NCBI GenBank assembly: GCA_001803645.1
Contig: MHDW01000227.1
Location: 4,918-11,802 of the forward strand
Length of the DNA: 6,885 nt
Reading direction: 5' to 3'
From: Nitrospirae bacterium GWC2_42_7
Lineage (GTDB): Bacteria > Nitrospirota > Thermodesulfovibrionia > Thermodesulfovibrionales > UBA6898
Part shown: positions 1-5,527 of the stretch, one piece after another
Layout: each line of letters begins with the position of its first letter
Position numbering within the stretch: position 1 is the first letter of the stretch
Notes under the pieces: model-generated
Database searches by the model: none
What the model was told of the DNA's origin: nothing
What the model saw: only the letters and a program-made list of their open reading frames with translations
Position numbers and translations under genes: made by a program

Positions 1-30
1 AGGAAGCTTTTGTAACAGCCCAAAAAAATC

Positions 31-108
31 GAGATTGCTGCGCTTCGCTCGCATTGACAAATAACGTATTTGCTGTCTTTGCGAGGAGCGGAGCGACGTG
101 GCAATCTC
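31..108. repeat. Imperfect palindromic dispersed repeat element
   Basis: The left arm (31-58, starting GAGATTGC and ending ATTGAC) is an imperfect reverse complement of the right arm (75-108, starting GTCTTTGCGAGG and ending GCAATCTC), with about 16 bases of AT-rich loop. Both arms contain a GCTTCGCTC/GAGCGGAGCG core. From general knowledge, words of the type ATTGCGAG...GCAATCTC recur as multicopy intergenic elements in many bacterial genomes. The element lies just upstream of the OsmC-family gene and could fold in its leader RNA, but no regulatory role can be shown from sequence. Confidence 0.75.
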
Positions 109-148
109 ATGAGCGGAGACTTTTGCAAGTTCCTAAAAGGAGAAAACA

Positions 149-559
149 ATGGAAATAAAGATCACTTTAGCAGGAGGAAAGAAGGTCGACGCAGAGATCA
201 ACGGAATGGTTATCAAAACTGACCAGCCAGTTAAATATGGAGGGGAAGGCACAGCGCCCAGCCCGTTCGAGCATTTTCTCGCATCTATCGGAACATGCGC
301 CGGCATCTTCATAGTCGGTTTCTGTCAGGAAAGAAAGATCCCCACTGAAGGCATTTCTCTTTTAGAACGTATTGAATACGCAAAAGATGCGGACGGCAAG
401 ATGTTCATGGACAAAATTGTGCTTGAGATAAGCGTGCCTCCTGATTTCCCTGAAAAATACCATAACGCCCTGATAAAAGTAGCTGATCAGTGCGCTGTCA
501 AAAAGACGATAATGAACCCGCCTAAATTCGATATAAAAACAATAGTTAAAAATAATTAA
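149..559 (+). CDS. OsmC family protein (putative thiol peroxidase-like)
   Basis: This 136-residue protein has the length and pattern of the OsmC/Ohr superfamily, whose characterised members reduce organic hydroperoxides with a pair of cysteines in the cytoplasm. The family-type block APSPFEHFLASIGTC lies at residues 36-50, with Cys50 at the expected peroxidatic position. Cys115 in VADQCAVKK is the likely partner. An extra Cys59 (GFCQERKIP) lies one helix turn region later. The start is supported by AAGGAG at 137-142, six bases before ATG. A small protein gene follows after 13 bp, so the two are probably one transcript. Many OsmC-like proteins of this subgroup have no assigned substrate, so peroxidase activity is inferred from the family, not shown. 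No signal peptide is seen. Confidence 0.88.
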   Translation: MEIKITLAGGKKVDAEINGMVIKTDQPVKYGGEGTAPSPFEHFLASIGTCAGIFIVGFCQERKIPTEGISLLERIEYAKDADGKMFMDKIVLEISVPPDFPEKYHNALIKVADQCAVKKTIMNPPKFDIKTIVKNN

Positions 560-572
560 AAAGGAGAAATTT

Positions 573-752
573 ATGAAGATCGAACTTGAAGGAACACTGC
601 TTAAAATGACACCGGAGAACGACAGGGAAAAAACAGAACTGAATCAACTCTGGACAATAATAATCGACTGTGTAAAAGAGAATAAAAAACTCGTACCAGT
701 GGGACAGTATATTCCCGGAATGAAGGAAGTTGCAGTATTTAATATAGAATAG
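573..752 (+). CDS. Small conserved-looking protein downstream of OsmC gene
   Basis: This is a 59-residue reading frame from ATG 573 to TAG 750-752. It is preceded by AAGGAG at 561-566, six bases before the start, which is as good a ribosome site as that of the OsmC gene. The product begins MKIELEGTLLKMTPEND and has an amphipathic middle (ELNQLWTIIIDCVKEN) and a C-terminal part KLVPVGQYIPGMKEVAVFNIE. It has one cysteine (Cys33), no signal peptide and no membrane segment. The 13 bp gap to the OsmC-family stop argues for co-transcription and perhaps a linked role. I do not recognise the family. The strong ribosome site, normal codon use and operon position make it a real gene rather than a chance frame. 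Confidence 0.75.
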   Translation: MKIELEGTLLKMTPENDREKTELNQLWTIIIDCVKENKKLVPVGQYIPGMKEVAVFNIE

Positions 753-796
753 TTAGGAGTCAGAAAGGACATAGTATTTTCGCTCATTCCTGTCTG

Positions 797-824
797 CTGC
801 CTGCCGGTAGGCAGGGTAGGCAGG
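797..824. repeat. GC-rich palindrome with tandem GGTAGGCAG units
   Basis: CTGCCTGCCGGTAGGCAG (797-814) is a near-perfect palindrome; a CCTGCC/GGCAGG stem closes on a GGTA loop at 800-815. GGTAGGCAG is then repeated directly (806-814 and 815-823). It lies in the 76 bp between the end of the small plus-strand gene and the end of the minus-strand protease gene. It could act as a bidirectional RNA stem that ends both transcripts, but there is no T-run on either side, so I call it a dispersed repeat rather than an intrinsic terminator. Confidence 0.6.
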
Positions 825-828
825 CTCG

Positions 829-2076
829 CTAAGCTCCGAGGCTTCTTATTCTCTTCACCCTTTCAACAACAGGAGGATGGGAGTAGTAGAATTTTGCATA
901 TGTCGGATGCGGGTGGAGATTCGAGAGATTGTCTTTTGAAAGTTTTATAAGAGAAGTGGCAAGGCTTTCATTGTCCGAGGTCAATTCTACTGCAAACCTG
1001 TCTGCCTCATTTTCATGCCTTCTCGACAGATAGCTGAAAAGCGGTGTAAAAGGGAAAGAAACCATACTGAAAAGAAATCCAAGAATTACCAATTTTGAAA
1101 AGAAAGTAGCATCCGGCGCATTAAAAATATTTGAAAGTATATCTGTATTCAGGATCCTGAATGCAATATATGCAGCTGCAAAAGACATCAGTTCCATACG
1201 CACGATCATCTTCAGAACATGTTTCTTCTTCCAATGGCCGACTTCATGCGCAAGCACAGCAAGTATCTCTTTCATATCCATCTTCTGGATAAGCGTATCA
1301 AAGAGCACGATCCTTTTTACCTTACCAATACCGGTAAAGTAAGCATTCGTATGTTTACTCCTCTTTGAGGCATCCATCTTGAAGACCCTGCTCACCTTTA
1401 TGCCTGCCTTATTCATCATATCCCTTATCTTGTCTTCAAGTTCATCTCCTTCGAGCGGTGTAAATTTATTAAAAAGGGGTTCGATCACATATGGGGATAT
1501 ATACATTATGAAAAGGCTGAAGATCAGAAAAAATCCCCATGCAAAGAGCCACCAGTAATAAGGGCTTGTTTGGATAAGCCACATACTGCCTGAAATTATT
1601 ATTCCCATAAGGACAGTAGAAATAAGTATGGATTTCAGAAAGTCTTTTATCCATAGTTTCATGGTCATAGTATTAAATCCATATTTATTTTCGAGCTTAA
1701 ATGTACTGTAGAGGCTGAAGGGGATTTCGATGATCGACCCAGCATAGCTCAAAAGGATAAAAAAAATAAAACCATGCAGTATAAAAGGCAGGGACAAGGA
1801 TGAAACCCATGAATTATACACATTCAGCAATCCTCCAAAAATAAAGGCGATAAGCAAAACATTTCCGAATAACGATTCATAAAGAGAAAGCCTGCTGCTC
1901 TCTATTGTATAGGCATGGGTCTTCTTCAGAACCTCTTCATCTATGAATCCTTCAAAGCCCGAAGGCACGTTCATCCCGTATTTCTTCATATGTTCGAGAT
2001 TGATATACTTAAGCCAGTATTCAATTCCCTGAACAAAAAGATAGCAGAATAATATTGCAAACATGTATTTTGTCAT
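829..2076 (-). CDS. Ste24/CAAX-type M48 family membrane metalloprotease
   Basis: This 415-residue integral membrane zinc protease matches the Ste24 branch of family M48 in length and layout. An N-terminal M48_N-type region holds several membrane segments (about 3-22, 70-87, 97-118, 149-167 and 173-194). The catalytic motif HEVGH is at residues 277-281, with His277 and His281 as zinc ligands and Glu278 as the base. Further membrane segments lie near 294-309 and 327-347. The motif ExxAD (Glu355 to Asp359) supplies the third ligand. The C-terminal YSHPPVVERVKRI is typical of the family. In eukaryotes Ste24 trims prenylated CAAX proteins; in bacteria the substrate is generally unknown, with membrane-protein quality control a common suggestion. 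The start ATG lacks a strong ribosome site, but an extended -10 promoter lies 30-odd bases upstream. It is transcribed alone, divergent from the M28 gene and convergent with the OsmC pair. Confidence 0.93.
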   Translation of the reverse strand: MTKYMFAILFCYLFVQGIEYWLKYINLEHMKKYGMNVPSGFEGFIDEEVLKKTHAYTIESSRLSLYESLFGNVLLIAFIFGGLLNVYNSWVSSLSLPFILHGFIFFILLSYAGSIIEIPFSLYSTFKLENKYGFNTMTMKLWIKDFLKSILISTVLMGIIISGSMWLIQTSPYYWWLFAWGFFLIFSLFIMYISPYVIEPLFNKFTPLEGDELEDKIRDMMNKAGIKVSRVFKMDASKRSKHTNAYFTGIGKVKRIVLFDTLIQKMDMKEILAVLAHEVGHWKKKHVLKMIVRMELMSFAAAYIAFRILNTDILSNIFNAPDATFFSKLVILGFLFSMVSFPFTPLFSYLSRRHENEADRFAVELTSDNESLATSLIKLSKDNLSNLHPHPTYAKFYYSHPPVVERVKRIRSLGA

Positions 2077-2107
2077 GATATTTATTTACCCTGATTTTTA
2101 GTCATTT

Positions 2108-2116
2108 ATTATAGCA
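2108..2116 (-). promoter_or_regulatory. Extended -10 promoter for the Ste24-type protease gene
   Basis: On the minus strand this reads TGCTATAAT, a perfect extended -10 (TGnTATAAT). An mRNA starting about seven bases downstream would have a leader of roughly 24 bases before the ATG at 2076. The -35 region is weak: CTGCAA at 2130-2135 matches TTGACA at three of six positions with a 16-base spacer, as expected when the -10 is extended. Confidence 0.55.
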
Positions 2117-2214
2117 TTTAAGATTGTTCTTGCAGGCAGGGCTAAGGTTTGTTCCGGGAATGCAAGTTTTGGCTATCTATCAATACTGCTTTATTTTCGG
2201 TAAAATAATCTTTG

Positions 2215-3126
2215 ATGGATAAAATAAAGCTGAATCTAACAGAGACTGTCAGATATCTTGCAGAAGAGATTGGTCAGCGGAGCTATCGTGATCTGGGGCA
2301 GCTCAATAGAACTGCGGATTTTATTGAGGGCAGGTTTCTATCCTATGGATGTGCAGTAAAAAGACAGGAGTATAACTGTAGCGGGAATACATACTACAAC
2401 ATAATTGCTGAAGTAAAACCTGCCTCTGAGACAGCGGAGTATCTTAAAATATCCCCTCCCTTGAGGGGTGGGAAGTGTAATGATGAAGGTATTCTGGTAA
2501 TTGGGGCTCACTATGACACTGTCATAGGCACAAAAGGCGCGGACGATAATGCCAGCGGTATTGCAGGCCTCCTTGAACTGGCACGGCTTACGTCATTAAA
2601 GCCATTAAAAAGAACTGTCCGTTTCGTTGCCTTCACACTCGAGGAGCCTCCTTTTTTCATGACCCAGAATATGGGGAGCTATGTCTATGCAAAAAGCCTC
2701 AAAGAAGAAGGCACCAAAGTATACGGGATGATCGCGCTGGAAATGCTCGGCTACTACTGCGACCAAAAGGGCTGTCAGTATTATCCGGCATCTTTTTTAA
2801 AATTGCTCTATCCTGACAAAGGCAATTTCATTGTTTTTGTCGGAAATATATCTTCAAAGTCTTTCACAAGTACGGTAGAAAAATATTTCAAGGCAGTCTC
2901 GTCCTTCCCTGCAAGATCCTTCAGCGGGGTTTCATTCATTCCGGGCGTGGATTTCTCAGACCACAGAAACTTCTGGAAATTTGATTTTCCGGCCTTCATG
3001 GTAACAGACACAGCCTTCTACCGGAATCCGAACTATCACGAAGTCAGCGATACAGCCGATACCCTCGACTACGATAAAATGGCGGAAGTTGTGGAAGGAC
3101 TGTTCAAAGCACTGGGGGATATATAG
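2215..3126 (+). CDS. M28 family zinc peptidase, apparently cytosolic
   Basis: The product is 303 residues from ATG 2215; a TTG three bases earlier (2212) is an alternative start. No ribosome site is visible. All metal-site motifs of M28 aminopeptidases are present (numbered from the TTG): His100 in GAHYD, bridging Asp111 in GADDNASG, catalytic Glu144 and ligand Glu145 in LEEPPFF, Glu177 in ALEMLGYY where many M28 enzymes have Asp, and His276 in NYHEVSDTAD. This predicts a two-zinc exopeptidase. There is no signal peptide or membrane segment, so it probably acts in the cytoplasm, unlike its paralogue at 3165-4130, which shares blocks such as DNASG, LEEPPFF, PGVDFSDHRN-type and TDTAFYRN. Compared with that paralogue it has about 19 extra residues between the YYN and GAHYD blocks, where a palindromic repeat is read in frame. 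The substrate cannot be told from sequence. Confidence 0.9.
   Translation: MDKIKLNLTETVRYLAEEIGQRSYRDLGQLNRTADFIEGRFLSYGCAVKRQEYNCSGNTYYNIIAEVKPASETAEYLKISPPLRGGKCNDEGILVIGAHYDTVIGTKGADDNASGIAGLLELARLTSLKPLKRTVRFVAFTLEEPPFFMTQNMGSYVYAKSLKEEGTKVYGMIALEMLGYYCDQKGCQYYPASFLKLLYPDKGNFIVFVGNISSKSFTSTVEKYFKAVSSFPARSFSGVSFIPGVDFSDHRNFWKFDFPAFMVTDTAFYRNPNYHEVSDTADTLDYDKMAEVVEGLFKALGDI
2453..2472. repeat. CCCCTCC-type palindrome read in frame inside the M28 gene
   Basis: CCCCTC (2453-2458) and GAGGGG (2463-2468) form a six-base perfect stem around CCTT, followed by TGGG. The frame reads it as SPPLRGG. The motif resembles the CCCCTCC/AAGGGGAGG units at 6789-6821 and 6864-6885, which lie outside genes. 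It falls in a loop that the paralogous M28 protein lacks, so it looks like a repeat tolerated inside a coding sequence. Confidence 0.6.
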
Positions 3127-3164
3127 ACATTGCATATATCTTCATGTCTGACAGTTGAGGACTT

Positions 3165-4130
3165 TCATAGCCTTTTAATTGCTTCAAAAACGCTGACAAC
3201 AACTTTCGACATCCTATTATAATCCAATCTATCCGGTGTATCGCCGGTCTTGTGATATTCCTTGTTCCTGTAAAAAGCCGTATCTGTGATCATTACTGCA
3301 TTGAACCCATAAATCCAGTAATTCCTATGGTCTGAGAAGTCTATGCCAGGGATAAATTCGGGCGCATTTATCGAATACACCTTCAAATCTGTAGCACCTT
3401 TCATCCCTGCTTTCATTTTCTTTGTGAAGTCTCTCTGACCTGACTTGCCGACAACCGCAATAAAGTCCCCCCTATTGGGATAAAGGATATTCAGCAAAGC
3501 TATTGGATATGACTGAGAACCCCAACGGTCATCGTAATATCCGATCATCTCCAAAACTATAACACCCTGTATGTTCTTATCACTGCTGATGCTTGCCGCA
3601 TGAATGGCACTGCCCATCATGTCCGTGCCAAAAAAAGGGGGCTCCTCAAGGCTGTAAGCAACCAACTCAATGCTTTTATCAAGGTCGCTCTTACCGATCA
3701 GGTATGCAAGTTCGATCAACCCGGCCACTCCGCTCGCATTGTCGTCTGCACCAGAGGTCCCTTGAGCTGAGTCGTAATGTGCTCCAACAATTATGCGCTT
3801 GGCCTTCTTCTTGTCAAACCATCCAATGAGATTGAAATACTTCTTTCCTTTAACAATAAATTCCTGACGTTCTACTTCCGCACCTGCCTGAACAAAATTC
3901 ATGAAGATATAATCAGCGCATTTATTCAGGTTATCAGTTTTTTCATAATCGCGGGGGGATAGGGTCTTTGAGAGGGTCTCAACGTGATTTTTTAAACGCT
4001 CTCCGTCAACATGCAGTGTTGATTTCTGGTTCTTCTGAGTTGTCGGAGAGGCTATATATATCCATACCATGAACAAGATAATGGATATGACAATAATTAT
4101 TCGGGTAATTGTCTTAAATATTTTCTTCAT
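3165..4130 (-). CDS. Membrane-anchored M28 family zinc peptidase
   Basis: The product is 321 residues. A lysine/arginine-containing start (MKKIFKTITR) is followed by a single hydrophobic segment at about 11-27, so the catalytic domain should sit on the outer face of the cytoplasmic membrane. The M28 metal site is complete: His118 in GAHYD, Asp129 in GADDNASG, Glu162/Glu163 in LEEPPFF, Glu194 in VLEMIGYY and His293 in EYHKTGDTPD. It is a clear paralogue of the 2215-3126 product, with the same EEPPFF and FSDHRN signatures. It lacks that protein's extra loop and adds the anchor. Its ATG follows the TAA of the murein endopeptidase gene after one base, so the two are co-transcribed and probably translationally coupled; AGAGAA inside the upstream gene could serve as ribosome site. 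Its 3' end faces the other M28 gene across 38 bp. Aminopeptidase-like action on exported peptides is inferred. Confidence 0.91.
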   Translation of the reverse strand: MKKIFKTITRIIIVISIILFMVWIYIASPTTQKNQKSTLHVDGERLKNHVETLSKTLSPRDYEKTDNLNKCADYIFMNFVQAGAEVERQEFIVKGKKYFNLIGWFDKKKAKRIIVGAHYDSAQGTSGADDNASGVAGLIELAYLIGKSDLDKSIELVAYSLEEPPFFGTDMMGSAIHAASISSDKNIQGVIVLEMIGYYDDRWGSQSYPIALLNILYPNRGDFIAVVGKSGQRDFTKKMKAGMKGATDLKVYSINAPEFIPGIDFSDHRNYWIYGFNAVMITDTAFYRNKEYHKTGDTPDRLDYNRMSKVVVSVFEAIKRL

Positions 4131-4131
4131 T

Positions 4132-4854
4132 TTAGCGAAATTCTCTGCATGGTACTATAAAGTCAACATGATAATGCTCATCATGCCTCACCCATGATTT
4201 TTTCGTTGAGAATGTCAAAAGCGCCTGCAACTCTTTTCCTTTTGAAGTTTTAAATAGTAATTTCTGAAGATCGTTATCAAATATTACTCTCCATATTTTT
4301 ATGTTGTGTTTATCTGCAGCTTCCTTCAGCGAAAACAAGTGCGCCGCTATCGCCTCGAAGTCAATCGAATATTCTTTATATTTCCCTTTCGAGGTGAACT
4401 CTATGTTATAGCCAAACTTATTGAGAGGGCTTGCCGGCAGAGGTACAGATTTACCTTTTGTATCAACTACTGGAACGAAAAAGTCTACTGAAAGGCCATT
4501 CTGATGTGATTTGTGAGGCAGGAATCGCCCTCCACTTTTCCAGCCTGTTTCGCCATAAACAAATACTTTCTCCAGTATTTTCTGTTGAAGACTTTTGTAT
4601 GCATCGAGAACTGTATCATATACTTTGTTGTGGACGTAATTTCTGCCTATCGTGTCACCAACTGTACTGTATGCAGAGAAATTTGCGCCAGAACTGGAAA
4701 GCTGCCATGCATTCTCAATGCGGCCTTTGTCTGTTGTGCCATAACATATGCTTTCCGGCTTATCGGCTGCGTTTGTATTAGTTGAACATAGAAGAAGCAT
4801 TATTATCATATATAAACAGTACACTTTGCTGCCTTGCTGCAAAAGTTCAGTCAT
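4132..4854 (-). CDS. Exported M74/MepA-like murein endopeptidase
   Basis: The product is 240 residues with a hydrophobic segment at about 13-24 and a likely signal-peptidase site after TNA (residue 29). The mature part has the zinc motif PHKSHQNGLSVDF (113-125) and a C-terminal RHDEHYHVDF (223-232). By analogy with the penicillin-insensitive murein endopeptidase MepA (family M74, LAS fold), His117, Asp124 and His229 would bind zinc. MepA cuts the D-Ala-meso-DAP cross-link of peptidoglycan in the periplasm. This protein is somewhat shorter than E. coli MepA, and M15-type LAS peptidases have related motifs, so the exact bond cut is uncertain. There is no clear ribosome site before the ATG; Met16 would shorten the signal peptide but has no better site. 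The disrupted hicA ends 17 bp upstream on the same strand, and the M28 gene begins one base after the stop. Confidence 0.82.
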   Translation of the reverse strand: MTELLQQGSKVYCLYMIIMLLLCSTNTNAADKPESICYGTTDKGRIENAWQLSSSGANFSAYSTVGDTIGRNYVHNKVYDTVLDAYKSLQQKILEKVFVYGETGWKSGGRFLPHKSHQNGLSVDFFVPVVDTKGKSVPLPASPLNKFGYNIEFTSKGKYKEYSIDFEAIAAHLFSLKEAADKHNIKIWRVIFDNDLQKLLFKTSKGKELQALLTFSTKKSWVRHDEHYHVDFIVPCREFR

Positions 4855-4871
4855 ATGTGAGATTTTATCAA

Positions 4872-5060
4872 TTATTTTATTGGAGCTATTCCAAGGTCTT
4901 TACATATCTTTTTGGCAAGATGGTCGTTGATTTCAGTATGCCTTGGAACGGATGAGCGCTTGTTTTAACCGGGATTCCCCCACCATGAATGGCGACTGCC
5001 TTCTCTGATAAATTCACATCCTTGTGATCGCAGATACTTCAGCAGCTCATTGCGTTTCAT
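4872..5060 (-). pseudogene. hicA: hicA toxin gene interrupted by an in-frame TAA
   Basis: Reading from ATG 5058-5060, the frame gives MKRNELLKYLRSQGCEFIRE, then GSRHSWWGNPG, then a TAA at 4965-4967 (codon 32). It continues without any frame change as NKRSSVPRHTEINDHLAKK and ICKDLGIAPIK to a TAA at 4872-4874. Both halves match the HicA mRNA interferase pattern: a catalytic-type His24 in the first half, and RHTEI and the terminal ICKDLGI helix in the second. The full length of 62 codons is normal for HicA. Its ATG overlaps the hicB stop by four bases (ATGA), the usual coupling in such operons. A single substitution explains the break. The 31-residue remnant lacks the second half of the double-stranded-RNA-binding-like fold and should be inactive, unless the stop is a sequence error. 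Confidence 0.85.
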
Positions 5061-5269
5061 ACTGCAATTTTTTCTTCAATAAATCCCGCCCCTAATGAAG
5101 CTATAGCATCTTTGCGATTAAATTCAATCGCCTCTTTTAGAGTAAGCCGAAGGCTTTCAATAAGTTCTTCACGTGTACGTTCCTGACAATTAACACCTGT
5201 AATTTCTTCTATCCAGCCGATCCGCCAATCACCTGCCTGTTTTGTTATTGCGGTATATTCTGTGTTCAT
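5057..5269 (-). CDS. hicB: HicB family antitoxin
   Basis: This 70-residue protein has the short HicB pattern: YTAITKQAGDWRIGWIEEI followed by TGVNCQERTREELIESL, which is the partial RNase H-like fold seen in antitoxins of HicAB systems. The C-terminal tail (EFNRKDAIASLGAGFIEEK) is typical of short HicB proteins that lack a clear separate DNA-binding domain. HicB binds and blocks the HicA mRNA interferase. The start is fixed by AGGAGG at 5279-5284, nine bases upstream of the ATG; another ATG at 5276 is too close to that site and out of frame. The stop overlaps the hicA ATG by four bases. The antitoxin frame is intact although hicA is interrupted. Confidence 0.85.
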   Translation of the reverse strand: MNTEYTAITKQAGDWRIGWIEEITGVNCQERTREELIESLRLTLKEAIEFNRKDAIASLGAGFIEEKIAV

Positions 5270-5290
5270 AATTCATATCCTCCTAAGTAG

Positions 5291-5296
5291 ATTATA
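5291..5296 (-). promoter_or_regulatory. Putative -10 element of the hicBA operon
   Basis: The minus strand reads TATAAT here, a consensus -10. Transcription would start near 5284, right at the AGGAGG ribosome site, giving a leader of only about 15 bases. The -35 is poor: TTCCAA at 5315-5320 matches TTGACA at three of six positions with an 18-base spacer. No clear operator palindrome overlaps it. Confidence 0.45.
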
Positions 5297-5419
5297 ACGT
5301 AAACATATATGCTTTTGGAATTTCCATTATATTGCCATAACAAGTCTGTAAAAAGTCATTAAAAAAAGTCCAGGCTATTTTTAAAATGCAGATTATTCCT
5401 CAATTCTCTTGTCTCTTTT

Positions 5420-5439
5420 CGAGTTGTCCCGGCAACTCG
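5420..5439. repeat. Hairpin CGAGTTG/CAACTCG in the intergenic region
   Basis: Perfect seven-base arms CGAGTTG (5420-5426) and CAACTCG (5433-5439) enclose TCCCGG. The hairpin is followed by GGCAGGCGGATCAGCC-type sequence. The surrounding gap (5270-5527) shows no gene on either strand. The hairpin lies downstream of the SRPBCC-like gene, read on the minus strand, but it is not followed by a T-run in either direction. It is therefore a weak terminator candidate and more likely a dispersed repeat. Confidence 0.5.
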
Positions 5440-5527
5440 TCTGAGGCAGGCGGATCAGCCAAAGCATAAACAGAAATTACAACTTTTATGTATCAGATAT
5501 CTTCATTTGTATTAAAGGCAGTGTTTG

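Noticed and set aside
3127..3164. Bidirectional terminator between the convergent M28 genes.
   Set aside because: I could find no GC-rich stem with a T-run in these 38 bases.
3593..3962. Two plus-strand frames opposite the membrane M28 gene.
   Set aside because: They overlap the conserved zinc motifs on the other strand and have no start signals.
4306..4930. Several overlapping plus-strand open frames of 60-116 codons.
   Set aside because: They lie opposite the well-supported M74-like gene, have low-complexity cysteine-rich products and no ribosome sites.
4965..4967. Stop-codon recoding to rescue hicA.
   Set aside because: The codon is TAA; selenocysteine uses TGA and pyrrolysine TAG, and TAA is used as the normal stop by neighbouring genes such as the OsmC-family and M74-like genes.
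4961..4970. Frameshift as the cause of the hicA break.
   Set aside because: Translation on both sides of the TAA is in the same frame and matches HicA, so a substitution is enough.
5420..5439. Intrinsic terminator.
   Set aside because: The stem is good, but no T-run follows it on either strand.
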